Assembly (NCBI GenBank): GCA_027559495.1
Contig: JAMXSV010000010.1
Location: 1,426,001-1,490,000 of the forward strand
Reading direction: 5' to 3'
Length of the DNA stretch: 64,000 nucleotides
From: Aurifilum marmelostoma
Taxonomy: Eukaryota > Ascomycota > Sordariomycetes > Diaporthales > Cryphonectriaceae
Made by a program: the position numbers and the translations under genes. Numbering within the stretch: the stretch's first letter is position 1; the number at the start of each line of letters is the position of its first letter. Below are positions 35,054 to 45,911 of this stretch, piece after piece. The notes beneath the pieces are model-generated. The model searched no databases. It saw nothing but the letters and a program-made list of their open reading frames with translations, and was not told the origin of the DNA.

Positions 35054-35990
35054 CACGCGTAACACGTTTGCCTGCTCTGGAAAAGTGATTGACCCCTGCC
35101 AACGTCGTCATCAGTTAAGTGCCTGACCTGAGCCTGAATCACCTGCCGTGCTCCCTCAACAATTAGCTCAGTGCCGCATCAAGGTGATCAGGCGAATACA
35201 GCCAGAAAGCTTGAGCACTGCGGCACATTACATATTGAACTGTATTCAATTTCGATTTTCTATTCCAACTTTGGTTTCTCACTCCTCCACCCAAGTCAAA
35301 ACCCAAAATGCAGCAATCGCAAGTTGCACACTGTTTGGCGGTGGAAATGCATCGGAACATTGCAATTGAGATCTTAGCATCTAGAGTCTTTCCTGGCAAG
35401 ATTTGATCCAGTGGATTCATGAGATGATATCGGCTTACCTGTAAACCCTTCTTTTCCCTCTCTCATATGAAAATTATTATTGAAGTTCCACATGTGAATG
35501 GAGACGGAACACGAGACCCGTCCTGTCGAGTCTGTGCAACGTGCCTTGATATCTATATAGACAGTACTGTCCACGTTGATGGCCGATCTTGAGAAATCTG
35601 CAGTTGTGCCGACGATAACGACTACCTAACGGTGGATCTTGACATGGTCGTAGTGTAAAATTCAAGGACGATGTTGAAATCTCGTTCTGGAGGAGACATC
35701 ATTTCGCAATCCCACGATGAAGACAGCAGTTCTTTGCTATTGTGTTCTTATAACGAGGCGAGCGACTGAAACCCACGCCTGTGTATGAAGATGCGAGTAC
35801 CTAATTGTCCCCTAGACTATGTCCAATCCCAAAATCGATAAAATACACGCCATATACACCGTAACACCAGACACAGATGTACAAGGATTCAAAATGCTAA
35901 GATCCCCCTCGTTCCAGCCTCATAAGCCTTTCCGGAGTGGCCAGCCAGATCCAACAGCAGGTTGTTGTCTGCCTATGGCGCCGACACCCA

Positions 35991-36388
35991 TCAACTTTCC
36001 CGCAGCCGTACCTTCTGATCCGATAACTTGCCATTTTCGGGCGCAGGCTGCTTCATATCCCGCAGATACGAGCTTGCGAGTGCGTTGGGTGTGAGTGATC
36101 TCTGCATTGGTCGGTCGCGGGCTTGGGACGAGGCATAGTAAGCTGTACGTGTGTTCAGAGAACAGTCAGTCATTCCATCTTTTTTTTTTCTTTCGCTATT
36201 CCTATATGTAGCGTTCTGGGGGTATGAGTATTGGACGCAATGTTCTTACCAAGTCCTGCGGCTGCTGCAAGAGCTACTACCCTTGTCGTGGCGGGCAGTC
36301 CCTGAAACCGGGACGCCCTAGCGACGGCTGGCTGAATCGTGGGGTAGTCGAACCTGGGGAGGGCTCCGCCGAACGAATTGGTTGTCAT
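35991..36388 (-). CDS. small putative membrane protein, 96 aa
   Basis: Two minus-strand exons, 36250-36388 and 35991-36142, with a 107-nt intron that has good GT..AG ends and a branch-like TGAC site close to the acceptor. The 96-aa product has a basic N-terminal half (PRFDYPTIQPAVARASRF), then one short hydrophobic segment spanning the splice (RVVALAAAAGLAYYA), then a polar, basic C-terminus. This pattern suits a single-pass mitochondrial inner-membrane protein, but I do not recognise the family. Support comes from splice sites and composition only. An alternative is a chance frame in a gene-poor region. Confidence 0.5.
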
Positions 36389-37672
36389 GTTTATATATAT
36401 TTGTAAATGTACAGTATTCAGACGTGTGGATTATGCACAAACACAAATACAGGCGAGTCACCGAGTAGCGGTGTCAAGAACCCAGGATACTTGTTGTGCC
36501 TGATGTCAATGAGTAAAAGGTGGGCGATGATGGTCTGCTTTCCATCGTGAAGGCACACCACGTCGAGCGGAGACGGTTTAAATAGCTGAAATGCTCATCT
36601 AGCAATCTAATAATGGAAGGCTGTTTGTATTGTCCACATCTCACTCGAGTCAACGGAATGGGCGAATATCGCCCTGGCTTTTTCGCAGCGTCACGGAGCT
36701 TCAAGCACATGGCGAAGTATAAAACCATGGGTGGCACGATGGACTGTGGCTGCTCAGATGGACGTGGCGTGGTGGAAGATGACAGTGGGGCCATACCACG
36801 GCCCTGCCAAGGGCTGCACGACATCCTGCCCAACGTCATGTCGGTCGAGAAATCTCTTGAGATATAATGCACCAGGGGCTGACCATCTCCGGAAGGTTGA
36901 TTCGTTGGCCCGGGCTTCCCCATTGATAGATGAAACGGTCGAGAAGTGGGATGTTCATCGACAAATCCACGAGGTCTGGCTGGCTGAGAGAGGTTGGGTC
37001 GGGATGCATCTGCAACCCGTTGTGTTCCGGAGATGTCCCTGCTCCGCGCACCATGCTTATGTGAACCCCTTCGGCAGTTCCGAGATATTATCGTGCCTCT
37101 GCTACAGTATGCATGTCAAGAAAAGGCACAGGCTGCTGCTTTTGTGTTGTGTGCCCTCCGTCGAATCCGGACAGAGGAACTGGACAATGACTTGAGCACT
37201 ACCAATTCCATTGGTCTCCTGTGCTGTTCATCGTCGACGATCTCAATGCTTGGAACTGGACTTCTGACGTGCAAACGAGTCTCTACAACATTACATGAAA
37301 CGACTCTTCATCGACAGATACTGATGTTGTCCGAAACACCCAAGCTGTTTCTTGCTGAGAGTCTTCCGCTTTGCTTTCTCTCTGGGTTTCATTGTAAAGC
37401 CTCTCGCAACAGCTTAGCACCCTTGCCTTGCAACGGCAGAAGTAAGATGGCCAACATGGCACGAAGTGGAAGAGGCGATCCGGGTTGCTTTCCCCGGGTC
37501 CCGTGCCGCACGCGGCCCACACATCTCGAGGGTGCCCCCCAGCTGCGCAGCAGTCGTAAGGCAGAAATTTGTTAGTTTGCCACCTGGTAGTCAGCCATGT
37601 TGACCGCCTCTATGCAGTGGGTGAAATTGGGCTCGTGGGGTGTGGGCTCTTGTAGAGGTAAGGGGGTGTGTG

Positions 37673-37705
<33 letters not shown>

Positions 37706-40319
37706 CGCGCGCGCCTGCAAGCTTGCTATAATGCAATGCATGCGACAATAGGTGTTTTATACACAGTATCGATGAGTGAACCTATCTGGTACCATCAATT
37801 CATCACGTGGAATCAGAAAACTTTCAATAAAAGCACTTGGATGATCGGCGAGGGGTGGGGGCAGAAAGGGAGAGATGCTGTCAATGATGCAGTTGGTGAG
37901 ATCGTGAGTGTGGGCAATGTGCGCCCACGCTAGTTCGACGTGTGCCTATTTTTAGTGCTCGGGCAGATACTGTATTCTGTTAGGGCAAAGGCTAGCAGTA
38001 CCTTTTGTGGTGGAGCAAGACGGACCGAATCTCACAGTAAACGTGACAGCCAGGATTTATAGCTGCTCACCCAACCACAGGTAGACCTTGTCATCTTTTG
38101 CGTATACATAGAAATGATGATAGATCTTTGTCTGATTGATTGTGATGGTGGTATGCATGAATGATTCTGCAGCATCGCTGACCTCTTGGACTTGCATCGT
38201 GAGGTCGTACTTTCTGCATCAATAGTGGGAACGGGCAACCTGCCACCCACTCCTGCATCAGCCGCGGGCCCCTGTAGGAGGGCAGCTTGGCAGCAGCAGT
38301 TGGGGACAGATTGGTCGCCGAAATGACTCGTTGATTCAGAGGATAAAGTTTGCAGAGCTGTGGGCTTTGAGACAAGTTGTATTTGTCGTCTCACCAAGAA
38401 GTGCCCGCCTGCCCGCGTCTCGATTATCCAGTGGTTGGTTGTGTTACGTGACCAGGTCTTTTCGTTTTAGTGAGCGCGGTCACTATGGCAGTCGTGGTTG
38501 CCGTTTGTCTAAAATTACAATGTTTATCCCAGTCACTCCCTCCTGCAAAGGGATCGCTCTTGCCCTACAGGCGGGTCTCATCTAGGACGAATGGGGACTT
38601 AGCGGGATTCAAACAGCTTCGAAAAGCTACTGCCCTCTGACAATCAGAAAACTAAAGGTCCTTGTTCTTTCCCTCCTAATCTTCTCCATCCCACACTTTC
38701 TAGGGCTTACCACCAACGGACAACAACAACCCATACAGCAAGTCGAATGTGGTATTTGGGACCCCAAGGCAGATCCTGAATCAAGCCACGCCATGTTGCT
38801 CTCTCTGCAGGACAGCATCGATCAGATCGCCGATACCTTGTGCATGGTGGTAGTCAACGAGCGGCTCAGACGGCTGCCAACCGTCCCATGCCAGCCGCGT
38901 TGGACCAACCGAGATGCTGAATCACGATAGTCTCGTTTCTGCGGACTCACCCTGAAAGCTCGGGACATCCTGCCCTCATTTCTATGTCTCAAGAGCCCCG
39001 GAACTTGTTGACACCGGGCCAGATTGTGCCTCATGCTATCGTCTCTCTATACTCGAAGCCCTGATCAACATCAATCCCCTGCTTTCCACCTTTGGATGGG
39101 TCTCTGCTGCAAAGTACCATTGTTTTATGGAGCCACTTCTGGACCTATCTGTCCTGAGAGTTGCATACCGCTAGATCCATTGATGCTCCGCGGCGGGATG
39201 AATGGAGAGGGCTTCTCTTACGGGCATGCAAGTGCTAGATAGCTACGCTGGTGGCAACATTGTTACGTTGCGATTGCGACCTGGCGATGGAACCCTTCGA
39301 GAGCACTTGCGGGCCTTGTTCCTCCTCTTCGCCCCCTCGATTACGGTGCCATCACCATCGAGTGGGTGTGCTGCTGAACATGTGCTTTTGGCTATTGAAA
39401 TTTGAGGAGGGGTGTGTGTGGCATGGCATTGGGGAGGAAGCTATCCCAGGCAGGCTGGTCATGCTTACCTACTGGTTTCCAGAACAAGATCATGATTCCA
39501 TGTTGGATTCGGCCAGCGCGTTAGTAACAAATCACGGAAGGATCATGCACGTCAGCCTCCCACGCGCTCTAGACGCGGGCACCCACAAGTCTCGGAGCTG
39601 AGACGGGCACCGCTTGTGCTGACCTTGACGCCCACGAGCAGCCTCACACAAGCGCTGTTGGCGACAGACGCCGAAGGGTGTGCTTCCTTTGGTAACCTGT
39701 CATTCCTGGCATGTCTTGCGTCTGCGCCTGGGCAGAGCCGGGGTTCTTTTCCTCCTGGGTTTCGTTCTTTCTTGGGAATGGTAACCAACTACCGATGTCG
39801 ACCCACAAGTCCCACCACGGCAAACCTCAGCCTCCTCTGATGAAACATGACGCTCTCTTGCTGGCTTCCGCCCGCACACATCCTCCCCGCCAGGCACGCT
39901 AAGTTCAGTGAGTTGGCATCGCTTAGTAGATCTAAGTAAGGAAAGAGATGATTGACACAAACGACAGCAATGTGTTGTGACCTTATCCACAAGGCTGGCA
40001 GCGGCTGCCGGCATGGAAATATAAGTCATGGGCTTCAGCATCCCTCACAGGGAGAGACACTCCTTCTTGCTCAACCTTCTCATCTTCGACTTGCTATCAG
40101 AGCCGGACCACCACACTGCTCTTGTGCAGAAAACCTTGCATTGTTTCTCAGATTGCTTCTACTCCTTTGCTATTACTGTTATAGGTGATCGAACGCCAAC
40201 CTGCTTGTTTCTTTGAAATATATGCTCCTTATATCTGGGTTCTCTCTCGAGTAACACTCTATGTTTTCCACCGCTGATAGCTCATTGCTGTACCTCCATT
40301 TCGTCTCGGACAGCTCATC
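36389..40319. other. 3.9-kb gene-poor stretch
   Basis: No convincing gene. The longest open frame (193 codons, 36994-37575 plus) has no recognisable domain and an unnatural composition. A GT tract followed by a short GC tract lies at 37673-37714. The right end should be the promoter of the MFS drug exporter. Confidence 0.5.
37673..37714. repeat. GT then GC dinucleotide tract
   Basis: About 14 GT units followed, after a short spacer, by about five GC units. The two together make a long alternating purine-pyrimidine stretch, a sequence type prone to slippage and to Z-DNA. Non-coding. Confidence 0.9.
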
Positions 40320-42401
40320 ATGGGTTTCAGACGAAACAACAAGCAACAGCAGTCCGACGTCCGGCCTAAGATGGCGGACGAGGAGGCTCTTTCGCCGACG
40401 CTGGGCTGGAAGCCTAGCGGCCACGAAATGATGATCATGATCGTCTTGAGCGTCATCTCGTGCATGGTCTCTCTTGATGCTACCATCATCGTCACGTCCC
40501 TCAGTGTAGGTCATCTCCTTTGCCTTCTCCGAAAGCCCGTCATGGCGCCGTCCTCCCTGCGTATAAACCTTGCTCAAAGCACACAACCGCTGACCAGTCT
40601 CGGACCCAGTCCATAGTAGAAGACTTCGAGGGCTCCACAACACTGGGCATATGGGTCGGCACGGCCTACCTCCTCTCGACAGCTGTGGCCATGCCCTTCC
40701 TTTCCTCCCTCTCCGATATCTTCGGGCGTCCCATCTTACTTATATTCTCCGTGTCCATGTTCACGGTGGGCACTATCATCTGTGCCACCTCCCACGGCTT
40801 CGCACAGCTCCTTGCTGGCCGGTCTATACAGGGTACAGGCGGTGGTGGCATCGTAGTGATCTCGCTCGTCATATTCACGGACGTCGTGCCCCTGCGGCAC
40901 AGGCCTAAATGGTGAGTTATCCTTTTGACGGGTCGCACAGCAGCTATTGTCTTAATGAGTGAGCAATACTGATGTTTTCTTGCATTCTAGGTATGGCACT
41001 GTTCAGGGCGCGTGGGCCCTTGGGACATGCATCGGCCCCATTGCTGGAGGCGCTATCGCCGAGCACACCACCTGGCGCTGGATCTTCTACATCATGCTTC
41101 CATTCTGCGCGTTCGGGCTGATCACCATCCCCTTCCTGCTCACGATAAAGCCCCGTGTCGAGACAATGGGCGCCAAGCTGCGGCGTGTTGACTGGGTCGG
41201 GTCGTTCGTCTTCATGGCCAGCGCCACCTCATTCCTCATTGCCATCTCATGGGGCGGCACGCAGTTCTCCTGGTCTGGTGCTGCCACCCTCGCGCCCCTG
41301 GCTGCAGGCGCTGCTGGGCTCGCTGGTACGGCGGTCTGGGAGCGCTTTGGGGCACGGGAGCCCTTCATGCGGCACGAGCTATTCAGCTGTGCCTCTGCCA
41401 TCGCTACCTATGTCTGCAGCGCCGCCCAGGGTCTTATTCTCTTCGGCCAGCTTTACTACATCCCATTCTACCTCATGGCCGCGCTGGCCTACTCTCCCCT
41501 CCACACAGGGCTCTGCCTGCTCCCTGTCATGTTGACGCTTGTGCCCTCCTCGGTTGTTACGGGCGCCCTCATCACGCGCTTCAACAACTACCGCTGGCCC
41601 ATCTGGGCCGGCTGGGCTGTCTGTACCGTCGGCTGCGGGCTCGCCACCATCTGGGACACCGACACGCACGCCGCCGTGTGGGCCATCACCCTTGTCGTCC
41701 TGGGCTTCGGCCACGGCGCTACCCTGAACGCGCAGAATTTCGCCGCCCAGGCTATTTGCGGGCCCGGCGACGAGGCCCATGCCGCCGCTACCTACGCCTT
41801 CATGCGCCATCTCGGCACCGCCCTGGGCGTCGGCATCGGCGGCACTGCATTCCAAAACGTCATGGCCTCGCAGCTCCGCCATCTCGGCAGCCCTGTCGAG
41901 ATCGCTAAGAACGCCGAGGGCTTCCTACCACAGCTGCTCGCCATGCCCGCGGGCCAGGCCAAGGATGACATCCTCTCGGGCTACGTCTCGGGCTTCCGCG
42001 GCGTGTTCCGCGTCTACCTCGCCATCAGTGGCGTGGCCTTCTTTGCCTCGCTGCTCATCCGCTTCTTCGATATGAACAAGGATCTGCGCACCGAGCACAA
42101 GCTACAGGAGAATCGCATCTCTCGTATCGTGGGCTCGCAGTTCGGGCATGGCCGCGATAACAGCTCGGCGTCGGCTAAGGCGCGCGCGGTGGCTGATGTG
42201 CTGGTTGCGGTCAAGGAGGTGCCCGACAAGAACAACCTTACTTCTTCTCCTATGTCGAGCACGTCGAGCCGGACAGACGTCGATCTTGATGTTCCGCCCC
42301 CTGCAGTTCTGCAAGGTGAGGATTTCGTGACTCCGAGAGAGTCTTTGCCTGCTGAGAGGCCCGGGACTGGTACGACGGCTGTTGTAGCCGAGGAATCCTG
42401 A
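40320..42401 (+). CDS. MFS drug:H+ antiporter (DHA2-like multidrug exporter)
   Basis: Three exons, 40320-40505, 40610-40911 and 40991-42401; 632 aa. The N-terminal cytosolic stretch is followed by LDATIIVTSL in TM1, WVGTAYLLS in TM2, the loop motif SDIFGRP, the IQGTGGGG element of TM4, and QGAWALGTCIGPIAGG, which is the antiporter motif C of TM5. Length and the spacing of hydrophobic segments fit the 14-segment DHA2 group, which exports drugs or fungal metabolites from the plasma membrane using the proton gradient. The last 70 residues are polar and Ser/Pro-rich, as is common for the cytosolic tail. The ATG at 40320 is the first in frame and lies well ahead of TM1. Substrate unknown. Confidence 0.92.
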
Positions 42402-43123
42402 AATGTGAAAATGTGTACATGAGGTGTTTGTGGGGGAATGAGGTTTAAATGAATGAACTGATCTACGATAACTGTTTTGTCATATATAGGGGCGTTACCA
42501 CTGGTTGGCTGGGTACTGAGGATGAACAGCGCAGGATATACCAATGATGTCTGTCTTGGGGATTACTCAATCGTTTTTCGGAAGGCAAAATGCCAAACCA
42601 GAAAGAAACAAAAATAGAATTAACGCTTTTCCTATTCCCATACTTTTTTAATCGCTCAATATGTTCTCATCGTAACATGTCACTCGAGACAAGATCATTT
42701 TTCATCGGCTGGCAGTGTCCAGGGCAGAGCAGATCATTCACGGTTAAAGTACTTCAAAGACCAGGCTTTTTGAGTGTGTGGGATTCCGAGACCGCTGTGG
42801 TGGAGCAGTCCCCCGTCTTCTTGATGAGTCGTGATGCTGTCCACTTTACAGAACAGGAGAAAAAAAAAGCATACTGAGTTGCTCCTTTACCAATCCGCCC
42901 TTTTAAAAATGCCTTTCCACACTTTTTTTGTTGTTTGGTTTCCCTTCTTCCGTGCTTGTGCTTTTATGTCTCTGTATCGCCTCGATGCCGTAATCTACAC
43001 AAGGATTGCGCGCTTGAACCGCAAGGAACCATCGTCACACGGTCTTTTGGCAACTAGAGCCACCCCGTCATCCTCCTACTGAAGGGCGCTCCGGACTTTC
43101 TTCGCCTGGGCGACCCGGGTTTC
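42402..43123. other. convergent intergenic stretch
   Basis: About 720 bp between the 3' ends of the MFS exporter and the stomatin-like gene. It should hold both polyadenylation regions. No further gene seen. Confidence 0.6.
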
Positions 43124-44528
43124 CTATCTCCTCGCGGCCTTGTCGAAATCCGCAACAATGCTGTCCTTCTGTGAAAGGGCCTCCTCTTCCACAGGGGCCC
43201 CATCTATGACCTTGCCCTGCTCGAGAGCCTTCTTGGCCATCGTTTTCGCCTGCGCATCTCCCACCTTGCCGTAGACACTTAGCGCAGTGGCAATCATGCC
43301 GCCGATATCGCCGACATTGCCTGGCACGACGACAGCCGTTCCCTCCTTGGCCAGCTTGCCAAAGGCGTCGACATATTTCTCTGCAACGGAGAGGCTGACG
43401 GCACCCTGCGCCGCATCCTCACCCTGAGCAATACTCCTGGCGACGGCCTCGATTCCCTGTGCTGTAGCCTTGGCCTTGAGCAGAATCGCCTCGCTCTCAC
43501 CACTCGCGCGGTTGATCTGCTCGGCCTTCAGGGCCTCGGAGGCGAGGATGACGCTCTGCTTCTTTCCCTCGGCGATATTAATGGCACTCTGGCGCTGACC
43601 CTCCGAGTCCAGAATCTCGGCACGCTTGCTGCGCTCCGCAGTGACTTGTCTGTGCATCGCGTCGACGACCGAAGGAGGCGCATGGATGTCGCGGATCTCG
43701 TAGCGCAGGCAGGTGACGCCCCAGGCCTGCGCGGCCTCGTTGATGGCGGCAGTAATGTTTGTGTTGAGCGCGGCCCGCTCCTTCAGGACGTGGTCAAGGG
43801 TGAGCTGTCCGATCTCGCTGCGCATGGTTGTCTGGGCAAGCTGGGAGATGGCGTATTCGGCATCTTCGACGCCGTAGCTGACGGTGAGGTACATAAGTCA
43901 GTATATGGAGCTGAACAAGAAGATGAAGATAGTGAGGGGAAGGGGGAGATGTTTCTGGAGCATACCTAGCCTTGTAGGCATCAAAAACCCTTGTGTACAA
44001 GACACCGTCAAGATCCAGGGTGACATTGTCGGCCGTGATGGCGCTCTGGCTCGGGATCTCGATGGCGACCTCCTTCAGCGACTTGACATATGCGATGCGG
44101 TCGATGAATGGTATCATGATGGCAAGACCGGGCTCGAGGATCCGGTTGAACTTTCCCATGCGCTCGACGATCCACGCTGTTTGCTGCGGCACGAAGCGGA
44201 TTATGGTGTTGGCGGGTAGTGATGGTTTCTGGAAGTACGAGGTGGCCATGCCAGGACCGCCGGGGCCTGATATGCCCAGTATTGAGGGGCCTGGCGCGCC
44301 ATGCTGAGAGGACTGAGAGAAGCTTCGTGTGGTCTGAGAGGTCGGCAGCCGTCTGTTTGTGGCGGCCGCGGAGATGGTGTGGTGATGCTGAGAGACGAGG
44401 CTGCTGCCACGAGCACCCGTTGCTGCTGCTGCTGACAGGAGGCGAACTGATTGTGTGGTTGGGCTCTGAAGAGCAAGACCCTGACGCATGACAGGCGCAA
44501 GGCCCTTTTGCATGGAGACCATGGTCAT
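43124..44528 (-). CDS. mitochondrial stomatin-like protein 2 (SPFH/band-7)
   Basis: Two minus-strand exons, 43966-44528 and 43124-43877, with an 88-nt intron; 438 aa. The first 80 residues are rich in Ser, Arg, Ala and Gln without acidic residues, the look of a mitochondrial presequence. The band-7 domain begins at NTIIRFVPQQTAWIVERMG and includes LEPGLAIMIPFIDRIAYV, SQSAITADNVTLDLDGVLYTRV and YGVEDAEYAISQLAQT. A helical region (RSKRAEILDSEGQRQ to AKATAQGIEAVA) follows, as in stomatins. The protein would assemble into rings at the inner membrane, binding cardiolipin and prohibitin or proteases. The intron splits the band-7 domain. ATG 44526-44528 was chosen over the internal Met eight residues later because it keeps the whole presequence. 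Confidence 0.93.
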
Positions 44529-45167
44529 TGTCACCGTTGCTGCATCTGAGTAGTCTTTTTGGTAGCCGAGGTGTGTGTGAAAGCTTGGTGTTTAGGACGG
44601 TCGGGCAAAGCTATGGCTGCTCAAGCTCCCAGGGTTCCAGAAGGTACGTCAATCAGGCGGTTCTAGGCAGACCCCTGCCTGCCGAGCACCACAGTACAGT
44701 GCGCTGACATCGTTTAAACGTTGGGGCGAGACACCGTACCTATCAGGGGGTGTCAATTAGAACAAGAGCCTAGATATAGGGGCCTCTAGGCCCGACTAGG
44801 CATTGTAGGTGCTAAAGCTCTAGCTTCTTCAGCAGCTCTTCTGCATAGCAGCGCCTTTCTCGCTCACCTCGGGCGTAGGATAGACCGTGTTCATGTGCAA
44901 ACTTGGTGAGGTCATTGACTTCGATACAGCAAGTCGATAGTTTGAACGGGACTGGGGGGCTCAAGAACAAAGAGGAACATAGCAATATAGAGGACTCCCG
45001 GTCTCAATCTTTCGTGGTGTTTGGTTTTTGTGTTCGAGTATCATTATTCAGCCTGAAACTCTATCTCGAGATTCTGCCCCCTCGCACCGGGAAACCCGGT
45101 AGATGATACTTATTCTGTGCCTATATTGACCCTGTATTTCAACATTTCCTCTAGCAAATCATCCACT
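44529..45167. other. divergent promoter region
   Basis: About 640 bp between the divergently transcribed stomatin-like gene and the small 86-aa gene. No further gene or repeat seen. Confidence 0.55.
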
Positions 45168-45428
45168 ATGCCCTCCAAGAACCCGCTCCGCGACCTCACG
45201 CCCACAGAAACAGATCTGAAAGACACCCCGTCATCCACCTCTTCTCAATCTGGCGAGACTCTTCGAGAGAAGGCCACCAAGAAACACCACGGGCCAGACG
45301 CTAATCCCAGCCAGCTCGGCGATCCGATCAGTCTCAAAGCGGAAGCGACCGATCATGTTCCTACACCGAGCGAAGGAGGGGCTCATGGACAGGACGAGGA
45401 GAAAAGGCAGGGAAAATCGAGGCTATGA
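45168..45428 (+). CDS. small hydrophilic protein, 86 aa
   Basis: A single 86-aa frame starting MPSKNPLRDLTPTETDLKD. It is highly polar, rich in Ser, Thr, Lys, Glu and Pro, with KHHGPDANPSQLGDP in the middle and no hydrophobic core, so it is likely intrinsically disordered. It resembles short, disordered proteins often seen in filamentous ascomycetes, but I cannot name a family. The start codon is preceded by a purine at -3 (CACTATG). It lies between the stomatin-like gene and MON2. A chance frame is a real alternative. Confidence 0.5.
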   Translation: MPSKNPLRDLTPTETDLKDTPSSTSSQSGETLREKATKKHHGPDANPSQLGDPISLKAEATDHVPTPSEGGAHGQDEEKRQGKSRL

Positions 45429-45911
45429 GCAGCTCAGCGCCGATCACAAGGCTCCATCTCAACCTTCGGCCGCTAGACAGTCGAGCTTGAGGGAAGAATG
45501 GTCATGGTCTGGCTTCTTGTCCGGTTGCGCGGTGGGGTTTATCACAAGGGGTCACGTCAGGACTACGCAGCAGAGGTTTTGAAGAAAGACCATTGTATCA
45601 GCTGGAAATGTCGTGTATCGCTGGACTTGCCCTCAAAAGGGTCTACAGATGTGGCAGACGAAGTGCAGGCTCCAGATTAGCAGCAACGCCTCACTGCCCT
45701 CATATAAATGAGGAGAGTGTTTGTTCATGTGCTTATCTTGTTGGCCAGCAAGCATCGTTCAGTGATTTGCCAACTTTTCTGTATTTCTCTTACTTTTGTC
45801 ATACATACACAACCGTTCTATTTAACCCTCTGCATACGTCGTCGACTCTATCGCGTAATATACACGTCTAGTGTCATTCATGCATGCCTCCAGACTCGGA
45901 TGAATCATCCC
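45429..45911. other. intergenic stretch 3' of MON2
   Basis: About 480 bp between convergent genes. Contains only short frames; no feature recognised. Confidence 0.5.

Larger units (their letters stand above)
33269..35990. other. gene-poor stretch upstream of BLM10
   Basis: About 2.7 kb. The first few hundred bases should be the BLM10 promoter. The remainder has no convincing gene. It contains a TG microsatellite at 34181-34223 and a perfect 34-bp tandem duplication at 34986-35053, both listed separately. A G/C-rich patch near 33840-33900 carries two copies of GGGACGC. Confidence 0.55.

Noticed and set aside
36994..37575. 193-codon plus-strand open frame in the gene-poor stretch
   Set aside because: No recognisable domain, very high Cys/Leu/Ser content and no neighbouring exons; likely chance.
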